The translations under genes were made by a program, and so were the position numbers. This document shows, one piece after another, positions 6,151-10,576 of a DNA stretch of 10,576 nt. A model generated the notes under the pieces. It was not told the DNA's origin and did not search any database. It saw nothing but the letters and a program-made list of their open reading frames with translations. Origin of the DNA: Rhodoferax sp. (GTDB taxonomy: Bacteria > Pseudomonadota > Gammaproteobacteria > Burkholderiales > Burkholderiaceae_C). Each line of letters begins with the position of its first letter. The stretch's first letter is position 1. The stretch covers positions 1 to 10,576 of the forward strand of contig JAEMRG010000052.1 in NCBI GenBank assembly GCA_016463455.1. The letters run 5' to 3'.

Positions 6151-7194
6151 TCAGGAAAACAAGCGCCGCGCCAGCGCAGAACCGGCGGGAAAGTCACGCT
6201 GCTCCAGCCGGTCATGCAACTGCTGTAACTCATGGCTTATGGACTGCAGCGCTTGCACCGGCAAGGCCTGGCCGTTGTCGTCGGTGACGATGCCATCCAT
6301 GCTGTGCGCCATCGCTTGCGCTGCCTGGCACATGCGGTCAAAGGCTTGTTCAGCACGGTCCACCTGCGGCACGTCCAAATGAAAGACGATATCAAAGATA
6401 GCGGATTGGGCCGGGTCTTCGGCCAGTGCGGCCTGGCTGTCAAAAGTGAGCGCCAGCAAGGGCGGCAGTCCATCGACGGGCGCCGGCAGCACCATGCGTC
6501 CTGGGAGTTGGCCGGGAACAAAACCGTGTTGCGCCGCCACTTGGGTGATGTAGCCGGGGCTCCAGGCGGCATGGCGGGCCCGTAAGTTCAAGCCGAGTTG
6601 CGCATCGTGCTGGCTGGCAAAATTGTCTAGTTCCTTAGCCCGCGCCACCTCATCGCGCATTTCGCGAAACTCCGGCGTTGCGTTCATGGCATCGGCAAAC
6701 GCCTGGGTTTTCACCACAAACTCAGAGTATTCGATATCGTTAAGGGCGCCTGCGCGATTGGCCAATTGCACCGCGGTCTGAAACGCCATGTAGCGCGCAC
6801 CCGGTACCGGGGTTTCCCACTCCTGCGCGTCCGCGTTAAAGCCTTCGATCAAAAACGGTTTGCTGCCCACCCGCCAACTACCGGGAAATGCCGCTACCGC
6901 CGCGTCGCCGGAAACCGCAGGCACCATAGGGTCCAAATTAACCGCTGCGAGCGCGTCAATCAGGCTGTCGATAGCCGGGCGGCGTGGGGCGGCCACTGCG
7001 AAATTCAAATTGCCAAATCCCGCATCGTCAAAAACCGGCTCGGTGAAGCTGGGTTTTCCATCGTGCTCGGCCGCATCGGCCTGCGCATCAGCCTGGCGCG
7101 GCGCATTGGCCCGGGCAGACCACAGGCTTTGCACCAGCACACCGAGCAAGACCAAAGCACCCAGCACCAAGAGGCCGATTTGAAACTCGCTCAT
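6151..7194 (-). CDS. zipA: ZipA-like cell division protein, FtsZ-binding
   Basis: ZipA anchors FtsZ to the inner membrane at the division site. This 347-residue protein begins with a short periplasmic end and one hydrophobic segment (about residues 6-24, Leu/Val/Gly-rich), then a basic stretch (WSARAN) and a linker of about 45 residues, shorter than the long Pro/Gln-rich linker of enterobacterial ZipA. The C-terminal half (about 199-330) resembles the ZipA FtsZ-binding domain, including AQSAIFDIVFHLDVP and the end pattern SMDGIVTDDNGQAL. Residues about 76-185 contain a second stretch of similar design (AFQTAVQLANRAGALNDIEYSEFV), so the domain may be present twice. The start is an ATG overlapping the smc stop, with GGAGG at 7199-7203 only 4 nt upstream. 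The position between smc and ligA matches the zipA neighbourhood in other proteobacteria (smc-zipA-ligA), which supports the call more than sequence identity does. FtsZ binding is inferred. Confidence 0.85.
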   Translation of the reverse strand: MSEFQIGLLVLGALVLLGVLVQSLWSARANAPRQADAQADAAEHDGKPSFTEPVFDDAGFGNLNFAVAAPRRPAIDSLIDALAAVNLDPMVPAVSGDAAVAAFPGSWRVGSKPFLIEGFNADAQEWETPVPGARYMAFQTAVQLANRAGALNDIEYSEFVVKTQAFADAMNATPEFREMRDEVARAKELDNFASQHDAQLGLNLRARHAAWSPGYITQVAAQHGFVPGQLPGRMVLPAPVDGLPPLLALTFDSQAALAEDPAQSAIFDIVFHLDVPQVDRAEQAFDRMCQAAQAMAHSMDGIVTDDNGQALPVQALQSISHELQQLHDRLEQRDFPAGSALARRLFS

Positions 7195-10100
7195 GCCGCC
7201 TCCACCAGCCCAACGGCCGCTTCCATGTCCACCGCCACGATGCGCGAGACGCCCTGCTCCTGCATGGTGACGCCAATCAACTGCTCGGCCATTTCCATAG
7301 CAATTTTGTTGTGGCTGATAAACAAAAACTGGGTGCCCGCGCTCATACGCTGCACCAGCTTCGTGTAGCGCTCGGTATTGGCGTCATCCAGCGGTGCGTC
7401 CACCTCGTCGAGCAAACAAAACGGCGCCGGGTTGAGCTGGAAAATGGCAAACACTAGCGCGATGGCGGTAAGCGCTTTTTCGCCGCCCGAAAGCAAATGA
7501 ATGGTCTGGTTTTTCTTACCCGGCGGTTGGGCAATCACCTGCACGCCGGAGTCCAAAATCTCATCGCCAGTAATGACCAGGCGCGCATTGCCGCCGCCAA
7601 ACAGCACCGGGAACATCTCGCCGAAGTGGCGATTGACTTCGTTAAAGGTTTCTGCCAACAGTTCGCGCGTTTCGGCGTCAATCTTTCGAATGGCGTCTTC
7701 CAGCGTACGCATGGCCTCGTTCAAATCCAGGCTTTGCGCGTCTAAAAATTCCTTGCGCTCACGGCTGCTGCTCAGTTCGTCTAGAGCTGCCAGGTTGACC
7801 GCGCCCAGGGCGGCAATCTCGCGGTGCAGGCGGTCAATTTCCGCTTGCAGGGCCGATAGTTTGATATTGTTGCCTTCCAGGCTTTGGGCCAGCGCGTCCA
7901 AATCGGCCTGCGCTTCAAACAACTGGTTTTCGTATTGCTCAAAGCCCAGGCGTGCGGCCTGCTCTTTGAGCTGCAATTCGGTAATGCGCTGGCGCATCGG
8001 GTCCAACTCGCGCTCTAGTTGCAGACGGCGCTCCTCGTGGCTGCGCAAGGTGGCTGTCAAATCCTCGTAGCTACTGCGCTTGGCGCCCAGGGCCTTCTCG
8101 CGCTCGGCTTTCAGGCTCAATGCACTTTGTAAACCGGCTTGGGCCGCCACGTCCGACAGCTCCTGCAATTCGGCCTGCCCGCGCGCCGCTTCTTCAGTCA
8201 CGGCCACCGTTTGCGCATCGGCGGTTTGCAAGGAACGCTCAATTTCCTGCGCCCGCGCCAGCAAGCTGCGCTGGTTAAACACTTGCTCTTGCACTTGGCG
8301 CTCCAGGCTGCGCAGTTGCTCGCGGCTTTGGTCCAATTGGGCTTGCGCCGCCATAGCGCGCTCTTGCAAGTCGGCATGCTTTTCCTGGCTTTCGCTTAAG
8401 CGCATGTCCAGGCCTTCAAAGCGCGCTTCGGCTTCCTCGGCGCGCGCCGCAAGGTCTCCCAGCATCGCGTCCACCTCGGCCGCATCGGCCTCGATTTCGC
8501 TGCTGCGCTGGCGGGTTTGCTCGGCCAATTGGGTCAGGCGCAAGACTTCCACTTGCAAGCTATGGCTATGGGTCTGGCTTTCTTGCGCTTGGCGCCGGAC
8601 ATCCACCAGCTGCGCAGCGCATTGGGCATAGGCGCTTTCGGCCCGGTTGAGCGCGCTACGCGATGCCTCGGCCATCATCGCTTGGGCCCGCGCGTCTTTT
8701 TCCAAATTCTGAATTTCCTGGGCCCTTGCCAGCAAGCCCGCTTGCTCGGCATCGGCCGCGTAAAAACTGACGCTGTGCGCACCCACTGCATGGCCCTGGG
8801 GGACAAACAGATTCTCCCCTGCTTGCAACTGAACACGCTGGGCAAAGGCCGCGTCCATATCCTTCGCGGCATAAGAGCCACGCAACCACTCGGCCACGAC
8901 TGCAGCCAGTCCAGCGTCATGGATTTGCACTTTATCGGCCAGCGCCGCCAGGGTGCTGGTGGCGCCGCCGCGCCCGGCGAGCGGGCTGCTGAAGAAAGAC
9001 AGCTTGACTGGCGGCAAGTCTTGAATAAAGGCTTGCACCATCTCTAGCTTGGATACTTCCAGTGCGCCCAAGCGGTCGCGCAAGGCCGCCTCGACGGCGT
9101 TTTCCCATCCGGCCTGCACCTGGATGCGGGTCCATAAGCCCTGCAAGTCCAGCAAACCGTGCTTGCTGAGCCAGGGCTTGAGCTTTTCATCGGTGCGCAA
9201 TCGCTCTTGCAAGGCCTTGAGCGCTTCCAGGCGCGCCGATACGTCGGCATAACGCGCCGCATCGGTGTTGACCTGCTGCTGCTGGGCGCGGCGTGTCTCG
9301 TCCAGTTCGGGCGCGCTTTCCTGCAGGCTGTGCAAGCGCTCCAAGGATTCTTCGGCCACCGCGCGGGCCTGCTCCCATTGGGCTTGCAAGTCTTGTAAGC
9401 GCACTTCGTCGGTCTGGGTCAGGGCATTGCGATCGGCGCTCAGGCGCTCGCGCCGCGCGCTGAGCTGGCGGCTTTGTTCCTGAATATTGCGCTGCTCCGA
9501 GGCCAACACGCTCAAGGCTTGCTGAACCTGAGCCACCGCATCACGCTGCGCCACGGCAGCGGACTGTGCGCTTTGCAAAGCCTCCTCCAGTGCGGGCAGA
9601 TGCTGGGCCTGCTCCTGGGTTTGTGCATCGAGCAAATCCGCTTGCTCGGCGCCGGTTTCACGCGAAACCAGTAGCTGGTCTTGGTCCAATAATGCCTGCG
9701 CACGGCGCTCGGCCCATTGGGTGCTTTGGGCTTGCAGCATCAGCAAGCGCTGCTCCACGCGCTGGCGGCTCTCCACTACGTAGCGGATTTCGGCCTCCAG
9801 GCGGCCCACCTCGGCACTGGCCTCGTACAGCAAGCCTTGGCTTTGGTTCACTTCGTCGGCGGCAGCGTAATGCGCTTGGCGCACCTGCTCCAGTTCGGCC
9901 TCGACATGGCGTACATCGGCCAGGCGCGATTCCAGCGCATTGACGGCGGCCTGCGCATCGCGCTGCACCTTGATCTGCTCGGCCTGCGCTTCGGCGCGGC
10001 GCAAAAACCATATCTGGTGCTGCTTGCGCGTGACATCCGTTTGCATGGTCTGGTACTTTTGCGCGACTTCGGCCTGGCGCTCCAGTTTTTCCAAACTGCT

Positions 10101-10576
10101 ATTGAGTTCGCGCAGGATGTCTTCCACTCGCGTCAAATTGGAGCGCGTATCGGACAGCCGGTTTTCAGTCTCGCGGCGGCGCTCTTTGTATTTGGATACA
10201 CCCGCCGCCTCTTCCAAAAACAAGCGCAACTCTTCGGGCTTGGATTCAATAATGCGGCTAATCGTCCCCTGCCCGATGATGGCGTAGGCACGCGGCCCCA
10301 GACCGGTGCCCAAAAACACGTCTTGCACGTCGCGGCGGCGCACCGCCTGGTTGTTGATGAAGTAACTGGAAGTGCCGTCGCGCGTCAGTACCCGGCGCAC
10401 GGCAATTTCGGTGAACTGGCCCCATTGGCCGCCGGCGCGGTGGTCGGAATTGTCAAAGACCAGCTCGACGCTGGCACGGCTGGCCGCTTTACGTGTCGTC
10501 GTGCCGTTGAATATGACATCTTGCATGGACTCGCCACGCAATTCGCTGGCGCGGCTCTCGCCCAAAACCCAGCGCA
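7191..10576 (-). CDS. smc: Chromosome segregation/condensation ATPase SMC (5' end missing)
   Basis: SMC is the long coiled-coil ATPase that, with ScpA and ScpB, organises and loops the chromosome. The reading frame is open to the window edge. Counting from the Leu codon at 10563-10565, 1124 residues are visible, and the codons above it read Arg-Trp-Val as in other SMC proteins, so about 50 N-terminal residues including the Walker A loop lie outside. Visible in order: the N-terminal head with RGESMQDVIFNG and a Q-loop (AIIGQG, Q99); a long Gln/Glu/Ala/Arg-rich coiled coil; a globular hinge at roughly residues 465-610; the returning coil; and the C-terminal head with signature LSGGEK (from residue 1025), Walker B FCLLDEVDAP (D1053, E1054) and the switch histidine in FISHNK. 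Expected full length is about 1170 residues, normal for the family. The TGA stop overlaps the zipA start as ATGA. The family assignment is very secure. Confidence 0.97.
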   Translation of the reverse strand, partial: RWVLGESRASELRGESMQDVIFNGTTTRKAASRASVELVFDNSDHRAGGQWGQFTEIAVRRVLTRDGTSSYFINNQAVRRRDVQDVFLGTGLGPRAYAIIGQGTISRIIESKPEELRLFLEEAAGVSKYKERRRETENRLSDTRSNLTRVEDILRELNSSLEKLERQAEVAQKYQTMQTDVTRKQHQIWFLRRAEAQAEQIKVQRDAQAAVNALESRLADVRHVEAELEQVRQAHYAAADEVNQSQGLLYEASAEVGRLEAEIRYVVESRQRVEQRLLMLQAQSTQWAERRAQALLDQDQLLVSRETGAEQADLLDAQTQEQAQHLPALEEALQSAQSAAVAQRDAVAQVQQALSVLASEQRNIQEQSRQLSARRERLSADRNALTQTDEVRLQDLQAQWEQARAVAEESLERLHSLQESAPELDETRRAQQQQVNTDAARYADVSARLEALKALQERLRTDEKLKPWLSKHGLLDLQGLWTRIQVQAGWENAVEAALRDRLGALEVSKLEMVQAFIQDLPPVKLSFFSSPLAGRGGATSTLAALADKVQIHDAGLAAVVAEWLRGSYAAKDMDAAFAQRVQLQAGENLFVPQGHAVGAHSVSFYAADAEQAGLLARAQEIQNLEKDARAQAMMAEASRSALNRAESAYAQCAAQLVDVRRQAQESQTHSHSLQVEVLRLTQLAEQTRQRSSEIEADAAEVDAMLGDLAARAEEAEARFEGLDMRLSESQEKHADLQERAMAAQAQLDQSREQLRSLERQVQEQVFNQRSLLARAQEIERSLQTADAQTVAVTEEAARGQAELQELSDVAAQAGLQSALSLKAEREKALGAKRSSYEDLTATLRSHEERRLQLERELDPMRQRITELQLKEQAARLGFEQYENQLFEAQADLDALAQSLEGNNIKLSALQAEIDRLHREIAALGAVNLAALDELSSSRERKEFLDAQSLDLNEAMRTLEDAIRKIDAETRELLAETFNEVNRHFGEMFPVLFGGGNARLVITGDEILDSGVQVIAQPPGKKNQTIHLLSGGEKALTAIALVFAIFQLNPAPFCLLDEVDAPLDDANTERYTKLVQRMSAGTQFLFISHNKIAMEMAEQLIGVTMQEQGVSRIVAVDMEAAVGLVEAA

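Noticed and set aside
5128..6228. 366-codon open frame on the plus strand opposite ligA
   Set aside because: It is antisense to a complete, clearly recognisable LigA and rich in His/Arg/Gln as expected for a shadow frame in GC-rich coding DNA. It has no motifs of its own.
8080..8631. 183-codon plus-strand frame rich in Ser/Arg/Cys
   Set aside because: It is the complement of the Ala/Glu/Gln-rich SMC coiled coil, which produces Ser/Arg/Cys-rich antisense frames. It is not a real protein.

Overview
The window looks like ordinary chromosomal DNA of a betaproteobacterium, most likely a Comamonadaceae-type Burkholderiales. This rests on the moderately high GC content, the smc-zipA-ligA gene order, the style of the LigA and SMC sequences and the two-lobed ZipA. 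The placement is by sequence impression and has not been tested by a search. All eight genes lie on the minus strand, so transcription runs from high to low coordinates. There is no stretch over 150 bases without a gene. I saw no tRNA, rRNA, insertion sequence, CRISPR array, attachment site or origin.

Region 1 (10576 down to 4003) is a chromosome-maintenance and cell-division block. It holds smc (5' end cut off by the window edge), a ZipA-like FtsZ-binding membrane protein overlapping smc by ATGA, and ligA (NAD-dependent DNA ligase, GTG start). Region 2 (4003 down to 2112) continues the same tight run. It has a peptide deformylase starting in a TGATG overlap with ligA, a YfcG/Nu-class glutathione-dependent oxidoreductase with a TTG start, and an exported matrixin-like zinc protease whose ATG directly abuts the GST stop. 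The overlaps and short gaps suggest one long transcript from smc to the protease.

After a 146-base gap comes Region 3 (1965 down to 6), two consecutive crotonase (enoyl-CoA hydratase/isomerase) genes separated by 19 bases. Neither keeps the full Glu/Glu pair of classical enoyl-CoA hydratase. The second carries lysine-rich tails at both ends.

I found no convincing new multi-gene system. The items most worth a second look are the double basic tails on the second crotonase, the off-register zinc motif and missing Met-turn methionine in the exported protease, and the apparent two-copy ZipA domain.
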